DNA of 64,000 nt. Origin: Acanthosepion esculentum (taxonomy: Eukaryota > Mollusca > Cephalopoda > Sepiida > Sepiidae). The position numbers and the translations under genes were made by a program. The DNA lies in assembly GCA_964036315.1 (NCBI GenBank), contig OZ038496.1, positions 17,161,533-17,225,532 on the forward strand, given 5' to 3'. Below the pieces are notes generated by a model that saw only the letters and a list, made by a program, of their open reading frames with translations, made no database searches and was not told the origin of the DNA. Positions 42,261 to 53,874 of this stretch are shown here, piece by piece. Every line of letters begins with the position of its first letter. Positions within the stretch are counted from its first letter, which is position 1.

Positions 42261-42619
42261 AACATGTTTAATGTAGTTTGAATGTAGAAATCCGACGTTG
42301 TAAGTAATTTGTTCACTGAAACAGCACCAATATCTAGTAGCAGCTATTCAGGAATTCTTAAGGTCTTCCAGATCAGAGGTTGGCAGTGGATATTCGTAGA
42401 GAGTAGTAAAGCGTAGTTCTTCAAGTCTTTCATATGACAGGTTAGCAGTAGATATTCCGACAAGAAAAAAAACAAAAATGGCCACCTTTATACACATCGG
42501 ATTGAATATTTCAAGTCTTCTGATTGGTTAACCTTCTCTTGGTAAACTATAAAATGAGTCAGCTCATTTTGGTTTGCTCACTAGTACATTATATACAGAA
42601 AATAACTTGACATCATCAT

Positions 42620-42780
42620 CCCCTTAATTGTGAAGGAAGGAGACCATGTTGAGAACAAGATTTGGAATACTGAGACATTTGTATATCTTTTGATATGATT
42701 TATGTGCTTCTGCAGTTACATCCATTGTAATTAAAGAAAACCAGGCATGATCTTTTGACCAAACATTGTACCCCAATAAT
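42620..42780 (+). mobile_element. Mariner-type 3' end, second copy
   Basis: GACCATGTTGAGAACAAGAT, TGCAATTAAAG-like GTAATTAAAGAAAACCAGGC and TTTTGACCAAACATTGTACC parallel 43300-43445 and 42150-42260. Confidence 0.6.
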
Positions 42781-42859
42781 GAACCATCCTGGGTATGACG
42801 ATAAACTACATCTGTGTCCTGGGTATGATGATATACTATGTCCAGCAGCAAGGCCTCTG

Positions 42860-42965
42860 ATCAAGAGATTTTGAAGAGTGTGGAACCAACTCTTAATTGC
42901 TGGTGTTCCCAGGTCCACCCTGACCCTGGGTGGTAGCACCTGTTAGGGTCGCAGCTATGGGCAAA
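42860..42965 (-). repeat. Interspersed repeat shared with 59065-59175
   Basis: On the minus strand GACCCTAACAGGTGCTACCA, CAGGGTCAGGGTGGACCTGG and ATTAAGAGTTGGTTCCACAC match the plus strand at 59067-59140. The conserved peptide (RVRVDLGTPAIK versus QVRVGLVTTVIK) probably just reflects the nucleotide repeat. Confidence 0.7.
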
Positions 42966-43023
42966 TAGTTAACCATGAAACTGGGGTAAAAATGGGTTTT
43001 AATACCAGGAATACTTTGTAAAA

Positions 43024-43225
43024 AAAAAAAATTATCTGCAATAAAGGTTTTATGAAAAAAAACTATTACCAGCAATACATTTTTGAAAAAAAAATTACCG
43101 ACAATACGTTTTTGAAAAAATATTACCAGCTATACATTTTTGAGGAAAAAAAATATTACCAGCAATACTTTTTTGAAGGAAAAATTATTACCAGAAATAG
43201 ATTTTTGACAAAACAACATATTACC
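43024..43225. repeat. ~30-bp minisatellite, about 7 units
   Basis: The unit is TATTACCAGCAATACATTTT TGAAAAAAA with variable A-run length, repeated from 43024 to about 43225. Confidence 0.9.
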
Positions 43226-43299
43226 AACAATAAAACTTTGTTGGCATTAAATAACCCATTGAGGTTGATATGCCATAAAACACAAGAAACCAAACCAAA

Positions 43300-43450
43300 C
43301 CCAATAATGAAGGAAGAAGACTATGTTGAGAACAAGATTCGGAAACCTGAGACTTTAGTTTTTATTTTGCTATGTTTTGTGTGTTTTTACTATTAAATAT
43401 GTTGCAATTAAAGAAGTACAGGTATTACTTTTTGACAAACCCTCATATAC
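43300..43450 (+). mobile_element. Mariner-type 3' end, third copy
   Basis: GAAGAAGACTATGTTGAGAA CAAGATT encodes EEDYVENK, the usual mariner C-terminus. It is followed by the AT-rich 3' UTR and CTTTTTGACAAACCCTCATA, a plausible terminal inverted repeat. Confidence 0.65.
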
Positions 43451-43468
43451 TTCTATCTACTAATGCTA

Positions 43469-43469
<1 letters not shown>

Positions 43470-43524
<55 letters not shown>

Positions 43525-43557
43525 TTATATATATATATCTATATATATATATATAAA
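43470..43557. repeat. (TA)n array
   Basis: TA array with TATATAATATATATTATATA interruptions, close to the mariner end at about 43450. Confidence 0.95.
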
Positions 43558-43881
43558 TATTCTATTTGAAATTGACAGGCTTTGTTTAGAGGAACCACAT
43601 TGCCTCAAAATTTGGCAGAAGCAAGTGAACATTTCATTATTTTTGTTTTTATTTTTGATTTGCCATCAAGTTTCAGTTGTTTGCTTGCCAGAAACTGTTT
43701 CTATGTCTGAGAATTCATTTCTTTGGTTTGCTTTTTTGAAATTATTTGACAGCATTTTTTTTTCAGAATCTAAATAAAAAGAATGTCATCTAGTTTGACA
43801 ATTATGTTTGTAACTTTACCTCCCACCAGAATATACAGAAATGATACAGAGTTGAATAAAAATCCAGTCCTCAGTGTATTT

Positions 43882-44219
43882 TGATTTTTGGTTGGCTAAG
43901 AAAAAAAAATTTTTTGTATAGTTTATTTTCATTGGTTATATTTAGTTGCCTAAAAAATCGTTTTTTTTTGTATAGTTTATCTTGATTGGTTATATTTGGT
44001 TGGCTAAAATAAAATTTTTGTATAGTTTATTTTTATTGGTTATATTTGGTTGGCTAAAAAATCGTTTTTTTGTATAGTTTATCTTGATTGGTTATATTTG
44101 GTTGGCTAAAAAAAATATTTGTATAGTTTATTTTCATTGGTTATATTTAGTTGCCTAAAAAATCATTTTTTGTTTTTGTATAGTTTATCTTGATTGGTTA
44201 TATTTGGTTGGCTAAAAAC
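43882..44219. repeat. ~55-bp minisatellite, 6 units with alternating subtypes
   Basis: The unit is TTTTGTATAGTTTATyTTsATTGGTTATATTTrGTTGsCTAAAA. Units alternate between TATTTTCATTGG/TTAGTTGCC and TATCTTGATTGG/TTGGTTGGC forms, indicating amplification of a ~110-bp dimer. Confidence 0.9.
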
Positions 44220-44529
44220 ATTTACTTTGAACTATGTTATATTCAAAAACATCACTTTTGACTGTATTGCCTATGATATCTGTTACATCAGCATATATTT
44301 TATATTTTTATTTTCAAATTGGTGCATTTTTGTTTCTTGTTACTAACATTAAATTTGGGAAACAATAAGCAACATTTTCATCAAATTATGCTTTCCTATT
44401 TTAAAATGCAAGTGTAAATCTGTAAAATTAGAAACTGAACAAAATTTTATTTTTCCATCTTTAAAGTATGCTTTTTTATTTATTATGCTTTTCTCTGTAT
44501 GATTGTAAGCAAGAAAAACTGTCCAAGAA

Positions 44530-45075
44530 TGAACTATGAATTGGAGCTATGCAAAGATGCCAGTGAAGAGAAGGACAATAAAAGAACAGTATTCAGGAAG
44601 ACAGAAGATGATGATTGATATTGCATTTAAAATTTTAAGATTGTAACTGGCAGAGAAGCAAGAAACCAGAACAGAGTTCCACAAGCGAGAAGTACAAGAA
44701 AAGAAACTGTTAGAATAGAACTTGCAGTTACAACTCGCTAATTCAACATTCAAATGAGAGACACTAGTTGCCAAAATAGTAGCATGCTTAAATTCATGAA
44801 GTAAAGGTACTAAGGTGGAAAGCTCAATAGAACAATTGCCATGAAAATATTTATAGAAAAGGCCGCGGAAAGCCGTGCTACAACTGTTGGTAAGTGACTA
44901 AAGTCAAGATGTTAGGACAGGACTGATTACATTACAGACACTTTTTTGGAATTTATCAAGAATCTTGAGATATATAGCAGGAGTACCAGACCAGATATGG
45001 CAGTAATATTCAATACATGGATGAATGGTAGATTTATAAATGTGCAAGATGGATTCTGGATGTTATAAAAGCTAA
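44530..45075 (-). mobile_element. LINE C-terminal fragment (family 1)
   Basis: The minus-strand order ends with KFYSNSFFSCTSRLWNSVLV SCFSASYNLKILNA. Upstream are IYKSTIHPCIEYYCHIWSGT and PAIYLKILDKFQKSVCNVIS-type peptides (45060-44930) in broken frames. Truncated and frameshifted. Confidence 0.75.
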
Positions 45076-45079
45076 AATT

Positions 45080-45940
45080 TTGATTAATCTAATATATATA
45101 AAATTATTTATAGAAAGAAACAAATATATTCCTGGTTATGTTACAGCTTTGAATTTCTGACAAATAAAATTTCATATTCTTTGGAGCAATGGGGTTTGGT
45201 GCTTAAATAATAAAGAATGGTAAAATAAGACTGCTGAAAATGATACAAGACAAAACATTTTTTTTACATTATCATAACTGGCATTTGCTGTATTCTTTGG
45301 GATATATTTGTTTTGGCTTATTCTTTCAATTGGATGGTTTTCATAGGGAATTTTTATGAGAGTCATCTTCTAGAAATATTGCTTGTATATGCAACTATCA
45401 GGGTAATTTAAATATTCTTGAAATATTTCTTAAAGAAATAGTTACTGCTATTGAAAATTAAGACAAAATTTGTTAATGAAAATTCATCATGAATAATTTT
45501 ATTCAATTATTTCTTGTTTTGGGATTAATTTTTTAATCTCCCTTATAAAAAAAAAGGCTCAATATCTTTGCTGTTGGGCTATTATTATGTGTTATGCATA
45601 ATTTTACATGATTAATGCTATGTCTTGCACACCTGTTCTGAGATCAGAAGGAGATGAGAAATGAATTTTATTGAAGTTAATTTTTTTGTTTTTCATTTTC
45701 AGAAGAAATTTATTGTCAGTTATTGAGTTAATGACAAGTAATTTAATTTTAAAAAATCATGATTAATGCTAATTTTAAAATAAAATATGGGAGGAAGACA
45801 TTTTTACATTTTCATTGGTAATAAATTTTGATAACTGAAATATAAATTGAGAAAGTAAAATTAGTAAAAGGTTTGATAATGACAATAAGAAGAAATAAAA
45901 TCTTTACAAAATTCAAAGAAATTTGGAATGATGAGTTTTG
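45080..45940. other. AT-rich interval without a recognised gene
   Basis: No supported feature. Confidence 0.5.
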
Positions 45941-45947
45941 ATTGAAA

Positions 45948-46420
45948 TTCTAAGATGAGGCCTTATTCCACAAGTTGTTTGAGTTAATATCCTCATCTTT
46001 ATTTGTTTGATCATGATATCTTGGTTCATACAGTCTTTGGTCATCATTGTATTTGCTGAAATTTTGAAACCTTTTCATCATTCCCAAAATGTCCAAAATT
46101 CTTAGATAAGGCCTTATCATCATTTTACTAGTTCTTTGAACTTATATCTTCACCTTTATCAATCTGATCCTTATGCTATTTGCAGATGCATTCTTTCACC
46201 TTCATTTTATTGTCTAGAAGACTTAGACAAAACCATATCAACATTCTACAAGTTCTTTGAACTTATATCTTCACCTTTATTAATTTGATCCTTATTTCTT
46301 GGCAGATGCATTCTTTTGCCTTCCTCTTATTGTCTGTAATTCTTAGGTGATGCCTTTAGCCTTGTGATCATTCTCTAAATTCTTTGATCTTATATTCTCA
46401 CATTCAGCAATTTTGGCATT
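45948..46420. repeat. Tandem repeat of about 121-148 bp, 4 units
   Basis: Units start near 45948, 46096, 46217 and 46338. Each has ATTCTTAGATAAGGCCTTAT-like, CAAGTTCTTTGAACTTATAT, CTTCACCTTTAT and GATCCTTATG-TATT sequences. A (TA)n array follows at 46425-46467. Confidence 0.8.
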
Positions 46421-46421
46421 A

Positions 46422-46471
<50 letters not shown>

Positions 46472-46566
46472 ACAAAAAGAAAACTGATCTTAGCTGATGC
46501 TTTTTGTCCTCTGAGGGACCTTATCAGGGCAAATGTAATGATTTTATTTTAAAAGAATACTTATAT

Positions 46567-46858
46567 GAGTCAGTTATGTGCCATGCATGATATATGCTTA
46601 GGTGATCATGTATTTTTTGATAGGTGACTGACGAGGCAGATTTTTCCTGCAGTAGGTTGCCATTTCTTTCTGCAGTAGACCAGTTGCCATCCAAGCCTAT
46701 AGAACCCAGTCTGTCCTGCTATTTACCCATATCTGGGGGGAGAAGAAGATTCATACCTTTCCCATGGGTATTAGCACATAAGTGAATGTAACGGATTCAA
46801 CTGAAATTTGAACTTGGCTCTCCGATTCCTCAATCCAAGCTGCTATCCATTACTCCAC
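46567..46858 (-). mobile_element. tRNA-derived SINE, full length
   Basis: Minus strand: AGTGGAGTAATGGATAGCAG (A-box region), B-box-like AGTTCAAATTTC, CCATGGGAAAGGTATGAATC, CCCAGATATGGGTAAATAGC, AGAAATGGCAACCTACTGCA, tail CATAACTGACTC. Confidence 0.85.
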
Positions 46859-46939
46859 TGTATTCAAAAGCAAGTCTCAAAATTTTTAGGTATAGGACTG
46901 CTCATGAATATTCATCAGGTTAACAGTAACTACACTAAA

Positions 46940-47690
46940 TTGTTGAACATGTATTCTTTCATTGACTATGAGAGGAGTCACAAAGTGTGTCGCACTAACT
47001 ACAATATTTGTTAGTATTGTACTATTAATCCATGGGATTAAACAGTTTCTTCACTAATCTTTTGTGTCAGTATTTTCTGTAGGACAGGGCAAGGAATTTA
47101 TATGAACATTATAACAAAAATAAACAACAAAGGATTTAATCACTTATTCTACATATGTGGGTGATGCCATCGGAATGAGAAATTGGGAAGCTAGGTTCAA
47201 ATTCCAACCAGATTCGTGACATTCACTTATGTGCAAACGCACGTGGGAGAAAAAATAATTCATCTTTTCCCACCAGCTATGGGTTAAATAGTAGAAATTG
47301 TATCAAGAAAAGTCATTGTTATTATTAATAACTTATTAATGCAGTGTACATTCACCAAAAACGAATAATTCTTGCAATTCAAAATAGGTTTTGGCTTTAA
47401 ATAAACCACAAAGGGATGATAAGATAAAAAAACCAATCAAATCATTCTGTCAATCTCATGTGAAGGATAGCAGACTTCTTGTCTGTTGTGTAGAAAAACA
47501 ACCGACCTTTGCTACACAAAACTGTTGAACATGGATTTTTCCATTGACTATGAGAGGAGTCACAAATGAATCACAAGGGAGACACAAAGTAGTCACAAAG
47601 TGTGTCACACTAATTATAATATTTGCCAGTACTGTATTATCAATCCACATGATTAAGCTGTTACTTCACTAATCTTTTATTCCAGTGTTT
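46940..47690. repeat. Direct duplication around a partial SINE
   Basis: 46940-47085 and 47520-47690 share GTTGAACATG, CATTGACTATGAGAGGAGTC, TCACAAAGTGTGTC and TTCACTAATCTTTT. The second copy has an extra CACAAATGAATCACAAGGGA GAC segment. A partial plus-strand SINE (47160-47310, B-box AGGTTCAAATTCC) lies between. Confidence 0.75.
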
Positions 47691-47798
47691 TCCTTGGAAT
47701 ATTAAAACCAAAAATGAGCTTAGACAAGCCTTATAACACATTGTAGAATATTGGTTCGCTTGCAAGTGGTCTGACACACAAATAGACTGGAATATTTA

Positions 47799-47815
47799 TT
47801 GTATGAGATATACAA
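47799..47815 (-). other. 3'-terminal stem-loop of the Tx1-type LINE
   Basis: TTGTAT, loop ATCTC, ATACAA, directly followed by ATAAATATT on the minus strand. The second Tx1 copy has TTTGTA/TACAAA plus ATAAATAT at 56754-56778. Different bases give the same pairing. Such hairpins are RT recognition signals in stringent LINEs; that role is inferred here. Confidence 0.6.
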
Positions 47816-48664
47816 TTGTGGCACATGGCCTAAAAAGGGGAGGGTTGATGCTGGGCGACACTATATTATCCTATACCTAGCTAATTCGATTCACAACCCA
47901 TTCACTCATTACAATTTCCACATTCACCATAAAAACTTGTCCGTCACCACTCAATCCTCCATACACCACAATACCGCATACTCTCAAGGGAGACCTGCAA
48001 AATGCGCCCCATGCCATAAAAATTTAATGATAATAAATTATACATAAAAATCTACTAATGAAGAATGAGGTGGGAGGGAGATGAACCCAAAAATAAACTA
48101 AAAATCAACACAAAATAAACTCAACATAACTGATGTTAGTAGGGCCCGTCCAACCCTCAAAAAGGAGAGGCGGCTGTATTCTGCCCATTGGACAAAACCA
48201 AGAGGCTCTCTCTCGCTAAGGGAGTGGGAAAAGGAAAAAAAATTATACAGACATGGGGAAATAAAAAGCTGACCCAGTCAAGATAAAAGGGGGACAAACA
48301 AACTGGGGAGGTTGGGAATCTCAACCTGGATCATAACCAAAGATGTGGCCGGAAACAGGAACAACACTTACTCACATTAACTAGGTACACAAGTCTTATC
48401 TAACCTAACCAAGGGGAGGGCTCCACAGGAAACCACCCCAATGTGACGCAGGTTGACCTAAAAGAGAAAATCAAGGCTAGCCCCGTTCAAATGAACCAAT
48501 CTCGCCTCAGTCACCCACCTTTGACTAAAGACTGTCGAACGCAAGCATTTTCTATCAGTTCTGATCTTCATCTTGAGCTGATGCTCAAACAATCAGATCG
48601 GATCCTGATGAGAAAGACGGTTGCCTCGGAAGACTTCCTCCTGTCACGTTGTCCAAATCACCAT

Positions 48665-49333
48665 TCAGGCCGTGGCCAGCAGCGTCAGAAACACCATTCG
48701 TTTCACCCCAGAATACGGGGGCAACACATTGTCACACATATATGTGCGATCAATGAGCACAAGCTTTTCAGGAGTGAGATGAGCCGTCAACTCGCCGTCA
48801 TGGTCCCATAAGGAGCGAACCCCGGGACAATGGTAGAAGGACTGCGAAGCCGTTTCTTCCAGACCAAGGCCACACCATTCACAGTCTGGCAAATCTGCCA
48901 AGCCCCATATGAAAACCTTGTCATTGAGAGACAGCCGATCCTGAGCCAATCGTCAGGTAAGCGAAAACTCAGAGTTACTGAGATAATCCGCCACTGGCGC
49001 CCAAAACCAGAAAGAGCGAAACGCCTCCTCCGACAAGTTGAGCCACTCATGTAGAGAATCCTTCATGACCCCCTCCACTAGATGACGATAGAAGACCTTC
49101 CTAGGCTGAGAAAGGTCACTGGACTGAGGAACAGACAACAAGGCTGACCAACACTCGAGAAGGAAATCTGATTGATTCCAGGGTTTACGATGGTGCACAA
49201 CCCGCGAGATTGGGGGATTGATAAGGTAAGAGAACGCGCCCCTAACAATCCCCACCATAATTGAATCTCCTGTCAATGCACAGTGTAGGAAAGCCAACCT
49301 CATGGCGAGTTTGCAGCTCACCAAGTGTAGCAT
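48665..49333 (-). pseudogene. Tx1-type LINE ORF2 C-terminal region
   Basis: Two minus-strand frames join at about 48950. The first is MLHLVSCKLAMRLAFLHCAL ... FWFWAPVADYLSNSEFSLT. The second is AQDRLSLNDKVFIWGLADLP DCEWCGLGLEETASQSFYHC PGVRSLW. The CX2C ... H-C pattern is typical of the C-terminal zinc region of LINE ORF2 proteins and probably binds nucleic acid. The equivalent in the second copy is at 55620-55900 (DCHWCDIGLEETAST). Confidence 0.75.
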
Positions 49334-49546
49334 TCCCAGACCCCTATGACATGGACATTGTTCACAGACTCGTCTTTTAATCCGATTTCCACATCCCCAA
49401 GTCTAACTGGCCGCGCCGACATTTGCTCGTGCTTCAGACCAATTTTTCCCCAGCTGGAGGTTGGGTCCAAACCACACCTCAAGAATGCAAACAGGACCAT
49501 CTGTCTAACCGAAGGGCCCCAGAAGATTGACCCTCTTCCAGGCACC

Positions 49547-50620
49547 TCACCAGAAGCCAGACGACTTGTCACGGTTAATCTTGGCCCCTGTCACCTTTTT
49601 GTAACAGTTAAGCACCTTTAGTACCGCCTCAATGTCACTGCAGGATGACACAAAAGCAGATACGTCATCGGCATATGCAGAAATCCTGACTCGAGCCCCT
49701 CCAGGAATGGTGATTCCATGTAGGGCCAGACTGCACGCCCTGTCCCTTAGCCGGCGAAGGAGAGGCTCCAACGCCAAAGTATAGAGTAGGGGTGACAGTG
49801 GACAACCCTGTTGAATCGACATAGACAGTGCAAAAGCACCTGACAGCTTCCCATTCACCTGTACCACAGCACTTGGGGAGCGATACAGGAGACTAATCCA
49901 GCGACAGAAGTCAGGTTCACATCAGGCGGCCTGCAGGACCACCGCAAGGTAGCGATGGTCAACCCTATCAAATGCCTTGGACTGATCTAAATTGATCAGC
50001 ATGGCCCCATCGTCGTCTCTAACACCCTCTATGATCATGCGGATCAGATGCAAGTTGCTCTGAATTGTTCGGCCCCTTCACAGAACAAGTCTGCTCAGGA
50101 CCCAACAGAGACTCGGCAACTGACTGCAAATGCTCTTGCAGGATCTTGGCCAAAATCTTTAACTCTGAGTTATAGGCCTATAATCATCTAAATCCCGCCC
50201 AACACCCTTGCACTTTTTCAACAGCGTGATCACACCCCTGGAAATCCAGTTGGGGATGGACCCCGACCGGAACCAGTTGTTGAACACCACAGTCAAAATC
50301 GGGACAAAGATGTGCGACAGCCTCAAGTACAATTCATAGGGCAAACCATCCAGACTGGGTGACTTGCCTCTGCCGACCTTCTTCAATGCTGTGTAGATTT
50401 CGCCCTCCATGATCTCTCCCTCGCAGCTAACCGCTTCAGCTGGTGAAAACCGAGGAAAATCAGCCAAATAGCTGCAAAACTACTCATCACAGAAACCAGG
50501 CTCCTTGGTAAAGCGGCTCTCGAAATGCAGCCAAAATGCCTTGCACATGTCGTCAGTGGCCTGAAGAGTATGCCCCTCTGGGGAATTGACCTCACGTATG
50601 TATCGATTGGAACCTCAACG
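49547..50620 (-). pseudogene. Tx1-type LINE ORF2 reverse transcriptase domain
   Basis: The frame at 50467-50159 reads GEIYTALKKVGRGKSPSLDG LPYELYLRLSHIFVPI and VITLLKKCKGVGRDLDDYRP (RT motifs 0-2). The next part (50150-49870) is out of frame with stops. Then 49867-49547 has VQVNGKLSGAFALSMSIQQG CPLSPLL and SAYADDVSAF, with the catalytic YADD at residues 65-68 of that frame and GAKINRDKSS after it. The domain would copy the element RNA at the target site. Here it is split over at least three frames. Confidence 0.85.
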
Positions 50621-51149
50621 GATCACTTCCTTGCGCAAATCTGCACCCATGTTCACAGCTTCAGAAGACATCTTAGTTAACCTATGTCTAATTATTTGGC
50701 CCATGTAGCGCTCGCTACTCCAACGCTCCAGGGCCTACCTGGCTACAGCTATCTCTAGGGGATTCCCCCAGCCACCATCTGGGAAAAACTAGCCTTAAGC
50801 GTCTTCACCTTCTCAGCTCTATCTAGGGCAAGCTGTTTGCTGAAATCAGTGGTGAAGGACCTAATCCTATCCTTAAGTCTCTCCCACCACTTATTCCTGA
50901 TAACCGCCCGCACTATCTCCTGCTGCACTAAGCTAGTTAACTGCTCCTGGAAGTCCCGCCTGTCCAGTAAGGACAGATTGAACTTCCAGTAGCCAGCCAT
51001 TCTAGGTCTACGATCTAATGCCATCCGGGCACATCGAGTTTGTGATCCGAATAGCTAAGTCTATGTCAGCTCCTCTAACTAACATTCTATCTAGGTAGCT
51101 AACTACCCGGGTAAAAGGCCAATTAAAAGCCCACGTCCAAATTTTCCCC

Positions 51150-51700
51150 CCGGGGTAATCGACCTAGTATCTATCAACAAGACCAAAATTGTTGATCAGA
51201 TCAACCAGGCTACGATCGCCCCTCCACCCACTAGCTCCCTGCCCCCTGTCTAACTTGGGGTCCAGGACAGCATTCCAGTCCCCCATTAACACTAGGTGTG
51301 TTGAATCCACCAGGAACTGCCCCAACAGCTGAAAAAATGAGACCTGCTCCTCATGGTCGTTGGGCGCATAAACCGCAATGACTCGGAACGAACCACTTTT
51401 CACAGCAATATCAGCCACGATCAACCAGCCCTTGGCATCAGTATGCACAAGGTCCACCTTCGCATCAAGAGTATGTCTAACCAGCAAAGAAACTCCTCTG
51501 GCAACCCGGTCTCCCCATATGCTGAATAAATGACAAAGTCGTTCTCCAGCACACATGCATCGACGCTGCAAACAAAGTGGGTCTCTTCGATTGCGGCGAC
51601 ATCCACACCGAAAAGCACGAGATCCCAGTGTAGGCGGGCCGCCTTACCCGATCCCTCAAGCCCTTTGCACTCAGGCTGGCTACCTTGATTGACATTGTTT
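51150..51700 (-). pseudogene. Tx1-type LINE ORF2 N-terminal AP-like endonuclease
   Basis: Starts MSIKVASLSAKGLRD (51695). It shifts frame to VLFGVDVAAIEETHFVCSVD (the catalytic-Glu block IEETH), then after another shift ARGVSLLVRHTLDAKVDLVH, FRVIAVYAPND and LMGDWNAVLD (the GDWN catalytic block). It ends with FGLVDRY. These are the hallmark motifs of the LINE apurinic-like endonuclease that nicks target DNA. Two frameshifts inactivate it. Confidence 0.85.
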
Positions 51701-52214
51701 AGGCCTGCAAAAAAAGAAAAAAGTTAGAGCAATAAACCTACTCACATACTGGTCGATAATCTGCGGCGCAAAGGACCTCAACGGATTGTCCTAGGCTCCC
51801 TGTGACCAACTCCATCATTATACAACCATCTAGGACAATATCGCCAACGTCTGTAGGGAATGTTAGCTTAACAGCCCTATATAAGGAGGGATGGAGCAAA
51901 ACCAGGACCCTCCCACACAAAATTGCTTAACTTTTCTCAAATTTTCATTTTTCAATTCCATAATTCTGATTTTCGGATAGGCTTTCTTTGCCGTGAACAG
52001 GCGGCTCCAGACCTTTAAATACCGCCCTGTGTCACTTACACATGTGATTATTCCTGGGAAATTTCGGGGGTCCTCAAAAGACAATCCTTCCACTTTTTCC
52101 AGTTTCAATAGAGGTCTTAAAAAGGTCTTTTTTTTTGTTTTGACAGGCCCTTTTTAAACTCCACTTTATCCACTTTACATATGGCATCTGGGCCTGGGTA
52201 AAACTTCTTTTTCT

Positions 52215-53720
52215 TTATCTCTCTTGAAGGGTGGGGAGGAGAAAAAGTGGATGTGTGAAGTGGGTAGATAGTGAACTTAGTGAGGAGATGGAGTGAGTGG
52301 GGGACGAAGCACGGGAAAGGGGAGTAGGGAGACTCCTTGCTCTTGGCTGGACCATGCTCCCGTTTGGCAAAGCAAGGATGGAGAGTGACTGGGTTGTGTC
52401 CATGACACTCTCCGCCCTACTACGGCCAGAGTGCCTTTGCTGAGGTTCATCTTCTTCATCATCCTCTCTGCTCCTTTTAAGAGATGCTGCCCGAGATGGA
52501 GGCATTTTTTCCACCTCCATTGGTGTTTCTATCCGTTGTTGCTGTTTTTCTTTCTGCTGTTGATGTTGCTGTTGCTTTAGCTGTTGTTTTTGCTGTTGCT
52601 GTTGGTGTTGTTGCTGCTGCTGTTGTTGTTGTTTTTGGTGCAGCTGATTTTCCTGCACCTCCTTTTGTTGCTGCTTCTCTTGTGCTTGTTGTCTCTTTGG
52701 CTGGGGTATGTCCTGCGGAGACAGACATTTTAGGGGATTTCCGACTCCTTCCTACCTCCTTCCAGGCTATCTCAGGTGATTTTGTGGATGACTCCTCCTC
52801 TGCTGGTGTAGCGACCACTGTTGTTGCTGTTGCTGCTGTCGTTGCTGGATGGCGTAGATGTTTTGTGTTTTTACCAGAGCACTCCTTGGCCATGTGCCCC
52901 AAAGCGCCACACGACCAGCAATATGGTCTTCTGCTTTCCACGACCACCAACATCCTCTTGTCATGGCAAACCAGAATATTCGGCATGTTGCCTGTTCCTA
53001 TTCCAGTTTTGCTTATGAGGGCCTTTACTTCATTGACTTCATCATATTTGGCAAAAAAGGCCCCACATTCTATCCTCTGGATATCTACGGGATCTCCGTT
53101 TATGGTCACCTTCGTCCTGTAGGTGCCCATGTACTCCATCTGCAGACATAATTTTTTGTTGTCAACACGCTTCCAGCTAGTCCCTTGGCTTGTTGCTCAG
53201 TTGCTAATAATATGTCCCATAGAGCATTAGTTCTTCTGGTGAGTATTTTTGGGCGTGGCTTGTAGACTTTTTAGAGCTTCTTCCATGCTATCCCTGCTGA
53301 CCCCAATAAACTTTTGAGTTTTAACATCGAAAGTCAGCAGGGAAATAATCCGACTGCTTATGGCAACCAGTGCCTCTGGAATAGTTAAGAATTCATTTCC
53401 TTTGAATGATTCTTCAAATTTCTTCCGTTGGCTGATGTAAAAAGCAGTATCTTTTTTAAGCAGCCTATTTTCTGACCAGGCCGTTTTTACTGGTGACACC
53501 AGTTTTGAACACAAAAATAAACAAAAATGTGGAAAATCAAAAGGCAATAAACAAGTAAAACAAATATAAAAAAAGAAAGAATGAAAATGGGGGGGAGGGT
53601 AAAAACTACAAAAAGGAAAACAAACAACGAAATAAAGAAAAATATATACAAATAATATGCACAAAACTGAACCAGGAAAAATAAAAAATTCAAAGAGGTT
53701 TTAAAAATTCAATAAAAAGC
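52215..53720 (-). pseudogene. Tx1-type LINE ORF1 with CCHC zinc knuckle
   Basis: Pieces in order are SPVKTAWSENRLLKKDTAFY ... DVKTQKFIGVSRDSMEEALK (53500-53227), MEYMGTYRTKVTINGDPVDI ... YCWSCGALGHMAKEC (53139-52870) and a low-complexity Ala/Thr or poly-Gln tail (by frame). The last piece is an acidic/basic stretch LKRSREDDEEDEPQQRHSGR (about 52480). The knuckle is a canonical CX2CX4HX4C, expected to bind the element RNA. At least two frameshifts (near 53240 and 53145) break it, and the CAG-rich tract near 52660-52540 makes the C-terminal frame uncertain. Confidence 0.75.
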
Positions 53721-53874
53721 TTACCTGTTTAGGCACAGCTTGGACCAAGTCAGAAAAACGACCACACACAATTAGACTGGTGTAGTCACTTCAAGCTAAA
53801 ATGCATCCCTGAGTCATTTAATGGAGAGATATATGGCTGAATAGAGTCCACTCATGCAAATGTGTTGGGCAGGT

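Larger units (their letters stand above)
47790..53870 (-). mobile_element. Tx1-type LINE, about 6.1 kb, nearly full length but frameshifted
   Basis: Minus-strand order: ORF1 with zinc knuckle (53720-52215), endonuclease (51700-51150), linker (51024-50755), reverse transcriptase (50620-49547), C-terminal Cys/His region (49333-48665), 3' UTR (48660-47790). The whole region is more GC-rich than its surroundings. A terminal stem-loop (TTGTAT/ATACAA, 47799-47815) is followed by ATAAATATT. Tx1 affiliation comes from the KSPSLDGLPYELYLRLS and LINLDQSKAFDRVDH-type motifs (the latter best seen in the neighbouring copy). Several frameshifts and stops make it inactive, although YADD survives. The 5' end meets the 5'-truncated plus-strand copy at about 53870. 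Confidence 0.85.

Noticed and set aside
48443..48811. Plus-strand frames across the Tx1 LINE (for example 122 aa at 48443 and 212 aa at 52484)
   Set aside because: Antisense shadows of ORF2 and ORF1 of the minus-strand LINE.
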